Shown here: piece by piece, positions 1 to 7,865 of the stretch
Position numbering within the stretch: position 1 is the first letter of the stretch
How the letters are laid out: every line of letters starts with the position of its first letter
Origin: Actinomycetota bacterium
GTDB lineage: Bacteria > Actinomycetota > Thermoleophilia > Solirubrobacterales > Solirubrobacteraceae
NCBI GenBank assembly: GCA_005888335.1
Contig: VAWY01000186.1
Location: forward strand, 1-18,758
Reading direction: 5' to 3'
Length of the DNA stretch: 18,758 bases
The notes under the pieces: model-generated
What the model was told of the DNA's origin: nothing
The model's database searches: none
Seen by the model: only the letters and a program-made list of their open reading frames with translations
Program-made: the position numbers and the translations under genes

Positions 1-519
1 GAGATCGCCGCCGCCGAGCGGCTCACCTGCCACGGCCAGATGCCCGACCGGCCGTTCGTCCTGGCCTGCCAGCAGTACCTCGCAGACCCCAGCCGGTCCA
101 GCGGCGACATCCACCCGGTCTACGCCTACGCCCACGTGCCCGCCGGCTACACCGGCGACGCCACCGCGGCGATCGAGGCGCAGATCGAGCGCTTCGCCCC
201 CGGCTTCCGCGACCGGATCCTCGCCAGGCACGTCCGCAGCGCCGCGCAGATGGAGGCCCACAACGCCAACTACGTCGGCGGCGACGTCGTCACCGGCGCC
301 AACGACCCGCTGCAGATGGTCTTCCGGCCACGGGTCGCGCTCGACCCCTACGCGACCGGCATCCCCGGCGTCTTTTTGTGCTCGGCGGCGACGCCCCCCG
401 GCGCCGGAGCGCACGGCATGTGCGGCTACAACGCCGCCAACGCGGCGCTGCGCCGCGTCCACGTCGCGGGCCGGTCGGTCACGCCGGCGCGCACCACCCA
501 GTCCGTGGGAGGCTGGTGA
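1..519 (+). CDS. Phytoene-desaturase-like FAD/NAD(P) oxidoreductase, C-terminal part
   Basis: The reading frame is open from base 1 and ends at TGA 517-519, so this is the last ~172 residues of a gene that begins upstream of the window. The C-terminal stretch contains GIPGVFLCSAATPPGAGAHG followed by MCGYNAANAAL. This matches the FAD-binding C-terminal signature of the phytoene desaturase/PYROXD2-like amine-oxidase superfamily (P-G-L/V-[YF]-L-C-G-x-x-T-x-P-G-x-G-x-H-G-M-x-G-Y-N-A-A). The substrate cannot be told from this part; carotenoid desaturases and many uncharacterised oxidoreductases share it. The N-terminal Rossmann GxGxxG motif lies outside the window. The gene ends 69 bp before plsB, which appears to have its own promoter, so co-transcription is uncertain. 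Confidence 0.8.
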   Translation, partial: EIAAAERLTCHGQMPDRPFVLACQQYLADPSRSSGDIHPVYAYAHVPAGYTGDATAAIEAQIERFAPGFRDRILARHVRSAAQMEAHNANYVGGDVVTGANDPLQMVFRPRVALDPYATGIPGVFLCSAATPPGAGAHGMCGYNAANAALRRVHVAGRSVTPARTTQSVGGW

Positions 520-573
520 TGGACCCTCGGCGCCGTGGAGGCGATCTTGCCCGCACGGGGCGGCCAGTCCGTT

Positions 574-591
574 TAGAGTCGATCTCCGATG
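574..591 (+). promoter_or_regulatory. Probable leaderless promoter of plsB (-10 TAGAGT)
   Basis: TAGAGT at 574-579 fits the actinobacterial -10 consensus TANNNT, and the ATG follows after exactly 9 nt. No Shine-Dalgarno sequence lies in front of the ATG, so transcription probably starts at or next to the start codon. No convincing -35 is seen at normal spacing. Two other genes in the window show the same 9-nt distance. Confidence 0.45.
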
Positions 592-2862
592 GAGCGTGCG
601 CTGCCCTCGACTGAGCGTGGGTCGCCCGATGCGGATCGAACGTCGCCCACCGCATCGACGCTGCTGCTCCTCTTTGCCGAGACCCCGGCCGAGGAGGATC
701 TCCTTCACGCGTGGATGGTGGACACCGGCCGCGCGCACGCAGCGCACGTGCGCGCCGGCCGCGGCGAGCTCGAGCGGAGCCTCGCCGCCGAGCCCGAAGG
801 GGACCCGAACATCGTCCCGGTGCGCGTCGCGTGGCTTCCCCGCGAGCGCGGAGGGGACCGCAAGGCGCGCCTTCGAGAAGTGCTCGCGCTGCGCGACCCG
901 CGGCGGCCCAAGCCGTCCGCCCAGGCCCGCATCGCACGCGCCGATCCCGGCCGCTCGCGGGTGATCGTCGGCGAGCCGGCGCGCGTGAGCGAGCTGCGCC
1001 GGCGCTTCGGTACGCAGAACGGGGAGGCCTTCGGCACCTTCGTCGAGCGCCAGGGGGTCCTCACCCTCGAGCGCGCCGAGCGCGACGTGATCGGCGAGCA
1101 GTACAAGGTCCCCAAGCTCGTTCACCAGGACCTCTCGGCCAGCCCCCGCTTCCAGGCGATGGTCGAGCGGCTCGCGCGCGAGGCGGAGCGTGACGTCGCC
1201 GACGTGTCGCGCGAAGCCTCGGCGGCGCTGGACGAGATGGTCGCCAGCCAGAGCCGCCTGGCGATCGACGCCTGGGACCACTTCGGCCGCTTCCTGTCGC
1301 GGGCCTACACGATCGACGTCGACACCGGCCCGCTCGAGGAGCTGCGTCGCCTCAACCGTTCGCGGGCGCTGGTCTTCCTCCCCAGCCACCGGTCCTACAT
1401 CGACACGCTGATCCTGCGCCCCGTGCTGCACCGGCACGGCTTCCCGCCCAACCACGTCCTCGGCGGCGCCAACCTGGACTTCTGGCCGATCGGCCCCGTG
1501 TCACGGCGCAACGGCTACGTGTTCATCCGCCGCAGCATGAAGGACGCCCGCGTCTACAAGGCGGTGCTGCGCGAGTACCTCGGCTACCTGCTGCGCAAGC
1601 GCTTCAACCTGGAGTGGTACATCGAGGGCGGCCGGACGCGCACGGGCAAGCTGCGCCCGCCGCGCTACGGGATCCTCAGCTACCTGGTCGACGCCTTCGA
1701 GAAGAGCGGCATCGACGAGGTCGCCATCGTGCCGGTCTCGATCGTCTACGACCAGCTGCACGAGGTCGGGGCGATCGCCGCCGAGGAGCACGGGGCGACC
1801 AAGCAGGCCGAGGGGATCGGCTGGATCGTCGGGTACGCGAAGGCCCAGCAGCGGCCCTTGGGCCACGCCCATGTGCGGTTCGCCGAGCCGCTGTCGCTGC
1901 GCGAGGCCCTGCGCGACGACGGCAGCGTCCCCAAGGTCGCCTTCGAGGTCCTGCACCGGATCAACCGAGTCACGCCGATCACGCCCTCGGCCGTCGTGGC
2001 GTTGGCGCTGCTCGGCGGCGACGGCGGCGCGGTCACCTACGACGAGGGCAGCGCACTGATCGGCCCCGTGCTGGACTACGTCGAGGCCCGGGGGATCCCG
2101 ACCGTCGTCAGGGCCGGCGACGCGGCGGTCGTCAAACGCGCGCTCGGCACGCTCGTGCGCGAAGGCGTGGTCACCGAGTTCACCGGCGGCACGGAGCCCG
2201 TGTACGCCGTCGCGCCGGGCAAGCACGTCGAGGTCGCGTTCTACCGCAACAACGCCGTCCACCACTTCGTGACGCGCGCGATCACCGAGCTCGCGCTGGT
2301 GCACGCCGCGACCGGCGAGTTCGCCGACCGAGCGGACGAGTTCTGGCAGGAGGCCGTGCGCCTGCGCGACCTGCTCAAGTTCGAGTTCTTCTTCCCGCGC
2401 AAGCGCGTCTTCTCCGACGACCTGCGCGCCGAGCTGGCCATCCTCGATCCCGGCTGGGAGCAGCGCGCGGCGGAGCCACGGGAGATCGAGGACGTGCTCG
2501 AGCGCGCGCCCGTGCTCTTCGCGCCGCACGTCCTCGGTCCGTTCCTCGAGGCGTACGGCCTCGTCGCCGACCGCCTCGCCGCGCGCGATCCGCGCCGCGA
2601 GATCGACGAGGACGCGTTCGTGCGCGAGTGCCTCGGCGTGGGGCGCCAGTACGCGATGCAGCAGCGCCTGCACGACCCGGAGTCGGTCTCCCGGGAGCTG
2701 TTCCGCGGGGCGCTGCAGCTCGCGGCGAACCGCGACCTGGTCGATCCCGGCCGCGACGAGGTGCGAGCGAGGCGCGATGCGTTCGCCGCCGAGGTCGCCG
2801 AGATCCTGCGGCGCGTCGACATGATCCGCGCCGTCGCGCGAGGGCGATCGTGGCAGGTCTGA
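589..2862 (+). CDS. plsB: Glycerol-3-phosphate 1-O-acyltransferase (PlsB/GPAT type)
   Basis: Predicted membrane-associated enzyme of 757 residues that transfers an acyl group from acyl-CoA or acyl-ACP to the sn-1 position of glycerol-3-phosphate, the first committed step to phospholipids and triacylglycerol. The four acyltransferase blocks are visible in order: HRSYID (residues 267-272, the catalytic HX4D), GYVFIRR (309-315), EGGRTR (346-351, substrate phosphate binding) and VPVSIVYD (381-388). The length matches bacterial PlsB (~800 aa) rather than the short PlsC/PlsY families, with the usual long N-terminal and C-terminal helical regions. The ATG at 589 is chosen because a -10-like TAGAGT lies 9 nt upstream. 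The downstream HAD-PlsC gene overlaps its 3' end by 13 nt, implying one operon. The order GPAT then HAD-PlsC is also known next to WS/DGAT genes in mycobacteria (Rv2482c-Rv2484c region). Confidence 0.92.
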   Translation: MERALPSTERGSPDADRTSPTASTLLLLFAETPAEEDLLHAWMVDTGRAHAAHVRAGRGELERSLAAEPEGDPNIVPVRVAWLPRERGGDRKARLREVLALRDPRRPKPSAQARIARADPGRSRVIVGEPARVSELRRRFGTQNGEAFGTFVERQGVLTLERAERDVIGEQYKVPKLVHQDLSASPRFQAMVERLAREAERDVADVSREASAALDEMVASQSRLAIDAWDHFGRFLSRAYTIDVDTGPLEELRRLNRSRALVFLPSHRSYIDTLILRPVLHRHGFPPNHVLGGANLDFWPIGPVSRRNGYVFIRRSMKDARVYKAVLREYLGYLLRKRFNLEWYIEGGRTRTGKLRPPRYGILSYLVDAFEKSGIDEVAIVPVSIVYDQLHEVGAIAAEEHGATKQAEGIGWIVGYAKAQQRPLGHAHVRFAEPLSLREALRDDGSVPKVAFEVLHRINRVTPITPSAVVALALLGGDGGAVTYDEGSALIGPVLDYVEARGIPTVVRAGDAAVVKRALGTLVREGVVTEFTGGTEPVYAVAPGKHVEVAFYRNNAVHHFVTRAITELALVHAATGEFADRADEFWQEAVRLRDLLKFEFFFPRKRVFSDDLRAELAILDPGWEQRAAEPREIEDVLERAPVLFAPHVLGPFLEAYGLVADRLAARDPRREIDEDAFVRECLGVGRQYAMQQRLHDPESVSRELFRGALQLAANRDLVDPGRDEVRARRDAFAAEVAEILRRVDMIRAVARGRSWQV

Positions 2863-4358
2863 AGGCGCGCCTCGCCGAGATCCGCGCCAGCCCCCGCGGG
2901 CGGCGCACCGGCGCGTTCTTCGATTTCGACGGGACGCTGATCGCCGGCTACTCGGGCAACGAGTTCTATCGCGCGCGCCTGCGCGCGCGAGAAGTAGGTC
3001 CCGGCGAGCTCGCGCGGACCCTGCTCGCCGTCGGCGACATGCGGCTGCGCGGCGCCGACGTCGACGGCCTGATGCGCACGGCGGTGGCCGTCTGGAAGGG
3101 CCGGCCGGTCGACGACATGGAGCAGCTCGCCGAGCGGCTGATGGTCCAGCGGATCGCCGGGATGCTCTACCCGGAGGCCCTCCAGATCATCGACGCGCAC
3201 CGGCAGCGCGGCCACACCGTCGTGCTGGCCTCGTCGGCGACGCGCTTCCAGGTCGCGCCGCTCGCCGCCGAGCTGCTGATCGACAACATCCTCTGCACCG
3301 AGGTCGAGGTCATGAACGGCGCCTTCACCGGCGAGCTCGCGTCGCCGGTGCGCTGGGGGTCGGGCAAGGCGGACGCGGTCCGCGACTTCGCGCAGAAGCG
3401 CGGCATCGACCTCGCCCGCAGCTACGGCTACGGCAACGGCGACGAGGACGAGGCGTTCCTCGAGACCGTCGGCAAGCCGCGCCCGCTCAACCCGGAGCCC
3501 GGCCTGGCGCGGCTGGCCAGGGATCGCGACTGGCCGGTCACGTACCTGACGCCGCGCTCGGCGGGCCGGGTCGTGCCCATCGTACGGACGGCGGCCGCCC
3601 TGGCAGGCGTCGGCGCGGCGGCTGCGGTCGGGGTCGGCGCGGGTCTGCTCAACCGCAGCCGGCGCGTCGCCGCCAACCTGGCCGCCGGCGTCGGCTCCGA
3701 CATCGCGCTCGCGCTCGCCGGGGTGGACCTCGACGTGGTCGGCGAGGAGCACCTCTGGTCGCATCGCCCCGCCGTCTTCGTCTTCAACCACCAGAGCTCG
3801 CTGGACACGCTGGCGCTCGGCAGCCTGCTGCGCCGCGACTTCACCGGCATCGCCAAGAAGGAGGCGGCGCGCGACCCGCGCTTCGCGCCGATCGGCGCGC
3901 TCCTGGACGTCGTCTACATCGACCGTGCCAACTCCGCCGCCGCGCGCGACGCGTTGCGGCCGGTCGTCGAGCGGCTCCGCAACGGGACGTCGCTCGCCAT
4001 CGCCCCCGAGGGCACCCGCACGCCGACGCCTCGCCTGCGGCCGTTCAAGAAGGGCGCCTTCCACATCGCCATGCAGGCCGGCGTGCCGATCGTGCCCGTC
4101 GTGCTGCGCAACGCGGGCCAGCTCATGTGGCGCGGCGAGGCGGTCATCCACCCCGGCACGCTGCAGGTCGCGGTGCTCGCGCCGATCGCCACCGAGGGTT
4201 GGAGCGTCGAGGACCTCAACGAGCACGTGGCGGCCGTCCGCGCGCGCTTCGAGGCGACGCTCGCGCGCTGGCCCGGCGAGGCGCCCAACGCCGCGCGGCG
4301 GCGACGCTCGAACGGCTCAGTTCGTCGTCGGCCGGCGCCCGTCCGCGCCGCGCGCTGA
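2850..4358 (+). CDS. plsC: Bifunctional HAD-IB hydrolase / 1-acyl-sn-glycerol-3-phosphate acyltransferase
   Basis: A 502-residue fusion. The N-terminal HAD-IB domain shows motif I DFDGT (residues 25-29), a SSAT motif II region, the motif III lysine (about K173, in GSGKAD) and motif IV GDEDE (197-201). This is the phosphoserine-phosphatase-like set with all catalytic positions present. A hydrophobic Ala/Gly/Val stretch at about 241-268 could be a membrane segment. The C-terminal PlsC domain has NHQSSLD (313-319; HX4D) and EGTRT (387-391), as in lysophosphatidate acyltransferases that make phosphatidate. The GTG at 2850 is chosen because it gives a full HAD domain, overlaps plsB by 13 nt and has GAGGG just upstream; the same frame stays open back to 1614 but that part is only shadow of plsB. 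The phosphatase substrate is unknown. The architecture resembles mycobacterial Rv2483c. The 3' end overlaps the convergent WS/DGAT gene by 42 nt. Confidence 0.9.
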   Translation: MAGLKARLAEIRASPRGRRTGAFFDFDGTLIAGYSGNEFYRARLRAREVGPGELARTLLAVGDMRLRGADVDGLMRTAVAVWKGRPVDDMEQLAERLMVQRIAGMLYPEALQIIDAHRQRGHTVVLASSATRFQVAPLAAELLIDNILCTEVEVMNGAFTGELASPVRWGSGKADAVRDFAQKRGIDLARSYGYGNGDEDEAFLETVGKPRPLNPEPGLARLARDRDWPVTYLTPRSAGRVVPIVRTAAALAGVGAAAAVGVGAGLLNRSRRVAANLAAGVGSDIALALAGVDLDVVGEEHLWSHRPAVFVFNHQSSLDTLALGSLLRRDFTGIAKKEAARDPRFAPIGALLDVVYIDRANSAAARDALRPVVERLRNGTSLAIAPEGTRTPTPRLRPFKKGAFHIAMQAGVPIVPVVLRNAGQLMWRGEAVIHPGTLQVAVLAPIATEGWSVEDLNEHVAAVRARFEATLARWPGEAPNAARRRRSNGSVRRRPAPVRAAR

Positions 4359-5801
4359 GCCGTCAGCCAGCGCGAGCACCTCGTCGATGCCCTCCTCGAC
4401 GGAGGCGACGAACAGCTCGGGGTCGGTCACGGCGGCCGGATCCGTGTTCAAGCCGATGCAACACGTCCCGGCGTACGACAGCAGCGTCGCCATCACGGCG
4501 CACCCGGGCAGCGGACCGAACGGCAGCATCCGGTCGATCCGCGCGCCCGCGATGTACGCGGTGTACGGGAGGCCGGCGACGTTGCTGGCCTGCAGGTCGA
4601 GCTTGGTCGTCTGGCCCGCGTACGCGCGCGCGACGAGGGCCATCGGCAGTCGGTTGAGCGCCGGCGCGAGCAGCCCGAACACGTCGAGCGCCGGCTCCTC
4701 GCGCGCGGTGAGCACGAACTCGTGGACGAGCCGGATCCGCTCCGCGGGGTCCGGCTCGCCGACCGGCGCAGCGAAGCGCGCACCGGCGAAGCGGTTGCCG
4801 CCCATCGGGTGATCGCCGCGGCGCATGCTGATCGGCATGGCCATCGGCAGCTCGTCGATCGGGGCTCCGAGCTGCTCGTGATAGCGGCGAAAGCCGCCGA
4901 GCAGCGCCGCGACGTAGGCGTCGTTGAGCGAGCCTCCCGCCGCCTTGCCCGCCGCCTTGAGCTCGTTGAGCGGGACGTCGATCGCGTCCAGCCGCCAGGA
5001 CCGGCTGCGCTGGGCGAGCAGCGGCGACGGGTCCACGGGGGGCGGCGAGAGGATCCGCTGCAGCGAGCGCGCGAAGCGCGCCCCGTCGGCGAGGTCTCCC
5101 GCCGGGCGCGTCACGGTGCGACCCGCCGCCGCGAGGCCGCCGGCGGCGCGGCGCAGCGCACCGCCCGGCGCCGACCGCAGCGCGCCGGCCGCCTGCTCGG
5201 CGAGCACGCTCAGCGCCGACGCGTGCTCGGCGGCCGGCGGCTCGGGCAACGGCTTGTCGGGCGACGGCTCGCGCCTGCGCGAGTGCAGGAGCCCGACGAG
5301 CTGGACGCCGCCCTGACCGTCCGTGAGGCTGTGGTGCAGCTTGAGGACATAGGCCGTCCGGTCCCCCTCCAGACCCTCGACCAGCGAGGCGCGCCACGGC
5401 GGCCGCGAGCGGTCGAACCCGGCCATCGCATCGCTGGCGACAAGGTCGAGCAGCTGACGCAGCGTCCCCGGCTCGGGGAGACGCACGCGGCGCACGTGGA
5501 AGCTCAGGTCGAACTGGTCGTCGAGCACCCAGGTCGGCATGCCGAGCGCGAACGGGGGATCGACGACCCGCTGGCGGATGCGCGGGATGAGCCGGGTCGC
5601 CCACTCGTGCGCCGCGAGGAAGCGCCCCCAGTCCGGCGCGCGATCGAGCAGGTAGACGATGGTCATCGTGGACCGCAGCCGCGGGTCCTCCTCGACTCGC
5701 CACATGAGCGCCTCGAACGGCGTCATGTACCGCGCGGTGCCCCATCGGCCGGCGAGGGCCCACGCCTCCTCGTTGGTGCTGGGCACGCCGGTGACCGTCA
5801 T
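4317..5801 (-). CDS. Wax ester synthase/diacylglycerol acyltransferase (WS/DGAT)
   Basis: A 494-residue member of the bacterial WS/DGAT family, which joins acyl-CoA to diacylglycerol or fatty alcohol to give storage lipid at the membrane. The catalytic HHxxxDG motif is present as HHSLTDG (residues 156-162), preceded by the typical PPW segment (PPWRASLVEGL, from about 134). The C-terminal DUF1298-type half is recognisable from LNDAYVAALLGGF, SNVAGLPYTAY, the GPLPG segment and a CCIGLNTDP strand. The length is typical (450-500 aa). The start ATG overlaps the gpsA stop codon by 4 nt (ATGA, 5798-5801), so it is translationally coupled to gpsA. The gene converges on plsC. Substrate preference, wax ester versus triacylglycerol, cannot be read from sequence; the neighbours favour triacylglycerol. 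Confidence 0.9.
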   Translation of the reverse strand: MTVTGVPSTNEEAWALAGRWGTARYMTPFEALMWRVEEDPRLRSTMTIVYLLDRAPDWGRFLAAHEWATRLIPRIRQRVVDPPFALGMPTWVLDDQFDLSFHVRRVRLPEPGTLRQLLDLVASDAMAGFDRSRPPWRASLVEGLEGDRTAYVLKLHHSLTDGQGGVQLVGLLHSRRREPSPDKPLPEPPAAEHASALSVLAEQAAGALRSAPGGALRRAAGGLAAAGRTVTRPAGDLADGARFARSLQRILSPPPVDPSPLLAQRSRSWRLDAIDVPLNELKAAGKAAGGSLNDAYVAALLGGFRRYHEQLGAPIDELPMAMPISMRRGDHPMGGNRFAGARFAAPVGEPDPAERIRLVHEFVLTAREEPALDVFGLLAPALNRLPMALVARAYAGQTTKLDLQASNVAGLPYTAYIAGARIDRMLPFGPLPGCAVMATLLSYAGTCCIGLNTDPAAVTDPELFVASVEEGIDEVLALADGSARGADGRRPTTN

Positions 5802-6814
5802 GACGCTCCGACTCCCTGGAACTCGGTGCTGGGGACGCGCTGCAGCAGGCCGTCGTAGGCCTCCGCCGGCGTCCGGCCCTCGTTGATCACGGCATCGACC
5901 TGGCGGACGATCGGCATGTCCACATCGTGCTCGTCCGCGAGCTCACGGGCGACGCTGCTCGTCTTGATGCCCTCCGCGACCATGTTCATCTCCTTGGTGA
6001 TCTCGTCGAGCGAGCGTCCCTTGGCCAGCTCCTCGCCGACCCGGCGGTTCCGGCTCAGCGGAGAGATGCAGGTCGCCAGCAGGTCGCCCATCCCGGCCAG
6101 TCCCGCGAAGGTCAGCTGATCGCCGCCCATCGCGACGCCGAGCCGCGTCATCTCGGCGATCGCGCGCGAGATCACGAGCGCCCGCGTGTTGTCCCCGGTG
6201 CCGAGGCCGGTCGACATGCCCGCGGCGATCGCGAACACGTTCTTCAGCGCTCCGGCGATCTCGGCGCCGACGACGTCGGTGCTGCGGTAGATGCGGAACA
6301 TCGGCGCCTTGAAGATGTCCTGCAGCGGCATCGCGATGCGCGCGTCGGGCATCGCGATCACCGCCGCCGCCGCGTGCCCGGTCATGATCTCGCGCGCGAG
6401 GTTCGGGCCCGACAGCACGCCCGCCGGATGCCCGGGCAGCACCTGCTCGACGACCTGGGTCATCCGCAGCTTGGTGCCGCGTTCCAGGCCCTTGACCAGG
6501 CTCACCACCGGGATCCAGGGCCGGACGTGGTCGGCCGCCGACTCGAGCACGGCGCGGTAGCCGTGCGATGGAACGGCCATGACCAGGACGTCTGCGCTGG
6601 CGGCCGCCTCCTCGATCGAGCTCGTCGCACGCAGGCCGGGATGCAGCCCGAGATCGGGCAGGTACGCGGAGTTGGTGTGGGCCTGGTTGATCTCGTCGGC
6701 CAGGTCGCTGCGCCTCGCCCAGAGCACCGTCGGCGCGTTCGCAGCCGCGACGGACGCGACCGTCGTTCCCCACGATCCCGCTCCGATCACGGCGACTGTG
6801 GCCCGTCGCGTCAT
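5798..6814 (-). CDS. gpsA: Glycerol-3-phosphate dehydrogenase [NAD(P)+]
   Basis: Reduces dihydroxyacetone phosphate to sn-glycerol-3-phosphate in the cytoplasm, supplying the backbone that PlsB acylates. With the ATG at 6814 it is 338 residues, normal for GpsA. The N-terminal dinucleotide motif GAGSWG lies at 11-16, LSGPN at about 134-138, the catalytic-lysine segment GALKNVFAIAAG at 188-199 (K191, as in E. coli GpsA) and GMGDLLATC at 241-249 (D244). An alternative GTG start at 6829 adds five residues and has GGAG 5 nt upstream, so the start is uncertain by 15 nt. A TAGGGT -10-like hexamer (6833-6828) lies just before. It overlaps the WS/DGAT gene by ATGA, making a two-gene operon that links glycerol-3-phosphate supply to the last acylation step. 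Confidence 0.93.
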   Translation of the reverse strand: MTRRATVAVIGAGSWGTTVASVAAANAPTVLWARRSDLADEINQAHTNSAYLPDLGLHPGLRATSSIEEAAASADVLVMAVPSHGYRAVLESAADHVRPWIPVVSLVKGLERGTKLRMTQVVEQVLPGHPAGVLSGPNLAREIMTGHAAAAVIAMPDARIAMPLQDIFKAPMFRIYRSTDVVGAEIAGALKNVFAIAAGMSTGLGTGDNTRALVISRAIAEMTRLGVAMGGDQLTFAGLAGMGDLLATCISPLSRNRRVGEELAKGRSLDEITKEMNMVAEGIKTSSVARELADEHDVDMPIVRQVDAVINEGRTPAEAYDGLLQRVPSTEFQGVGAS

Positions 6815-6864
6815 GCCGCTCGGTACCACCCTAACTCCGCGCGGCAGCGGCCGCGAGGCGCCAT

Positions 6865-6902
6865 CGTCCCGCGACGGCTCAGTCCGACGAGGCCGCGGGA
6901 CG
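6865..6902. repeat. Perfect 9-bp inverted repeat in the intergenic region upstream of gpsA
   Basis: CGTCCCGCG (6865-6873) and its exact reverse complement CGCGGGACG (6894-6902) flank a 20-nt loop. The element lies in the 200-bp gap between gpsA and the upstream reverse-strand gene. No T-run follows on either strand, so it is not a standard intrinsic terminator. It might be a stem-loop terminator without U-tract, a protein-binding site, or chance in GC-rich DNA. The rest of the gap holds no credible ORF. Confidence 0.3.
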
Positions 6903-7016
6903 GCTCGGACGCTCGCCGCTCGGCCTGGGCGACCTCGCCCGATCCATCATCGCCGCTGACGTGCAAGCGCCGAAGCGGCGGTAACCGCGCGGCACCATCG
7001 TCGGCGGGTGGCCGCT

Positions 7017-7733
7017 TCAGACGCCTGATCGGCGACGGCGCTCGACGAACTCGCGCAGCGCGCGCTTGCCGCCGCCGACGAGCGGGTCGCCGTGGGCGAA
7101 CAGCAGCGTGTCGAAGTCGCGGTCGAGCATGCGCTCGAAGGCGTCGAGCAGGCCGCCCTTCACCGCCGCGGGGTCGTCGCCCATGAGGAAGTCCGGCACG
7201 AAGGCCAGACCTCCGCCGCCCGGCCGCGTCAGGCCGTCGCCGAACGCGATCGCGCCGTGTCCGAACGCGAGGTGCAGCGCGGCGTCGTCGGGCGAGATCG
7301 CGTCGACCTCGACGACGGTGACACCGGGGGCCAGCTCCTCGCCCGGCCTGAAGCCCCTCACCGCGGGGCCGCGCGCGAACTCGTGCAGGCCGGCCTCGTG
7401 ACAGCGCAGCTCACAGCCGAACGCCTCGGCGAAGCGCTCGCCGTCGCGGAGGTGGTGGCGGATCGTGAGGACGACCTGTCGCGGGCGGCTGCGACCGCGA
7501 AACCACTCGAGCCCCTCGCGCGGCAGGAGCGGGTCGATCAGCAGGCCGGCGGGCTCGACGTAGTACGAGCTCACCGGCAACCGAATCCGCGGATGCACGC
7601 GGGTCCAGTGATGGACGCCCGGGAGCACCTCGCGGATCCCCGGCCGGCGGATCACCTCCGCCAGCAGGGGACGCACGTAGCGCGGCCAGCCGTGGAGGAT
7701 GACCTCGCGCGCCACGCCGGCCGGGTTGATCAT
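7017..7733 (-). CDS. Metallo-beta-lactamase-fold-like protein with degenerate metal site
   Basis: A 238-residue protein with features of an MBL-fold hydrolase: an LPGVHHWT start of the core, LLIDPLLP, TIRHHLRD (residues 90-97) where the family has HxHxDH, CHEAGLHEF (111-119), IAFGDGLTR and a final FAHGDPL (212-218). The canonical HxHxDH is reduced to HHLRDG, and the usual PGHxP loop is replaced by a DAISPDDAALHL segment. Metal binding may therefore be altered or lost. Function and substrate are unknown. ATG 7733 is preferred because TACGGT (7745-7740) lies 6 nt upstream; the frame stays open far upstream, but that part is antisense to clear forward genes. It is transcribed away from the exported-protein gene at 7866. 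Confidence 0.65.
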   Translation of the reverse strand: MINPAGVAREVILHGWPRYVRPLLAEVIRRPGIREVLPGVHHWTRVHPRIRLPVSSYYVEPAGLLIDPLLPREGLEWFRGRSRPRQVVLTIRHHLRDGERFAEAFGCELRCHEAGLHEFARGPAVRGFRPGEELAPGVTVVEVDAISPDDAALHLAFGHGAIAFGDGLTRPGGGGLAFVPDFLMGDDPAAVKGGLLDAFERMLDRDFDTLLFAHGDPLVGGGKRALREFVERRRRSGV

Positions 7734-7745
7734 CCGCGGACCGTA
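7731..7745 (-). promoter_or_regulatory. Possible leaderless promoter (-10 TACGGT) of the MBL-like gene
   Basis: On the reverse strand TACGGT (7745-7740) is followed by 6 nt and then the ATG (7733-7731). There is no Shine-Dalgarno sequence. The same arrangement, TACCGT plus 6 nt plus ATG, occurs at 9468-9482. No clear -35 is seen. Confidence 0.35.
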
Positions 7746-7812
7746 GCGCTCGCGGCAGGCAGCCAGCGCTCGCTCGACGCGCGCGCCGGTCGCCCGCGCG
7801 CTCAGGGGGGAG

Positions 7813-7865
7813 TAGCGTCGGGCTCGACCTCCCGCATCGGGAGGAAGAGCAAGAGGAGGCCTGCG
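7813..7865 (+). promoter_or_regulatory. Probable -10 and strong RBS of the exported-protein gene
   Basis: TAGCGT at 7813-7818 fits TANNNT and would give a leader of about 40 nt. AAGAGGAGG at 7851-7859 is a near-ideal Shine-Dalgarno 6 nt before the ATG at 7866 and fixes that start. The divergent gap 7734-7865 holds both this and the reverse MBL-like gene promoter. Confidence 0.45.

Noticed and set aside
1614..2849. Upstream extension of the HAD-PlsC frame across plsB
   Set aside because: The segment is low-complexity Arg/Ala/Gly sequence out of frame within plsB; the true gene begins at GTG 2850 with the HAD domain.
2241..4226. 661-codon reverse-strand open frame across plsB/plsC
   Set aside because: Composition is that of an antisense frame to two well-supported genes, with no recognisable motif.
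6978..6988. Short palindrome GCGGT-A-ACCGC as an operator
   Set aside because: Five-bp arms are expected by chance in DNA of this composition, and no promoter element lies next to it.
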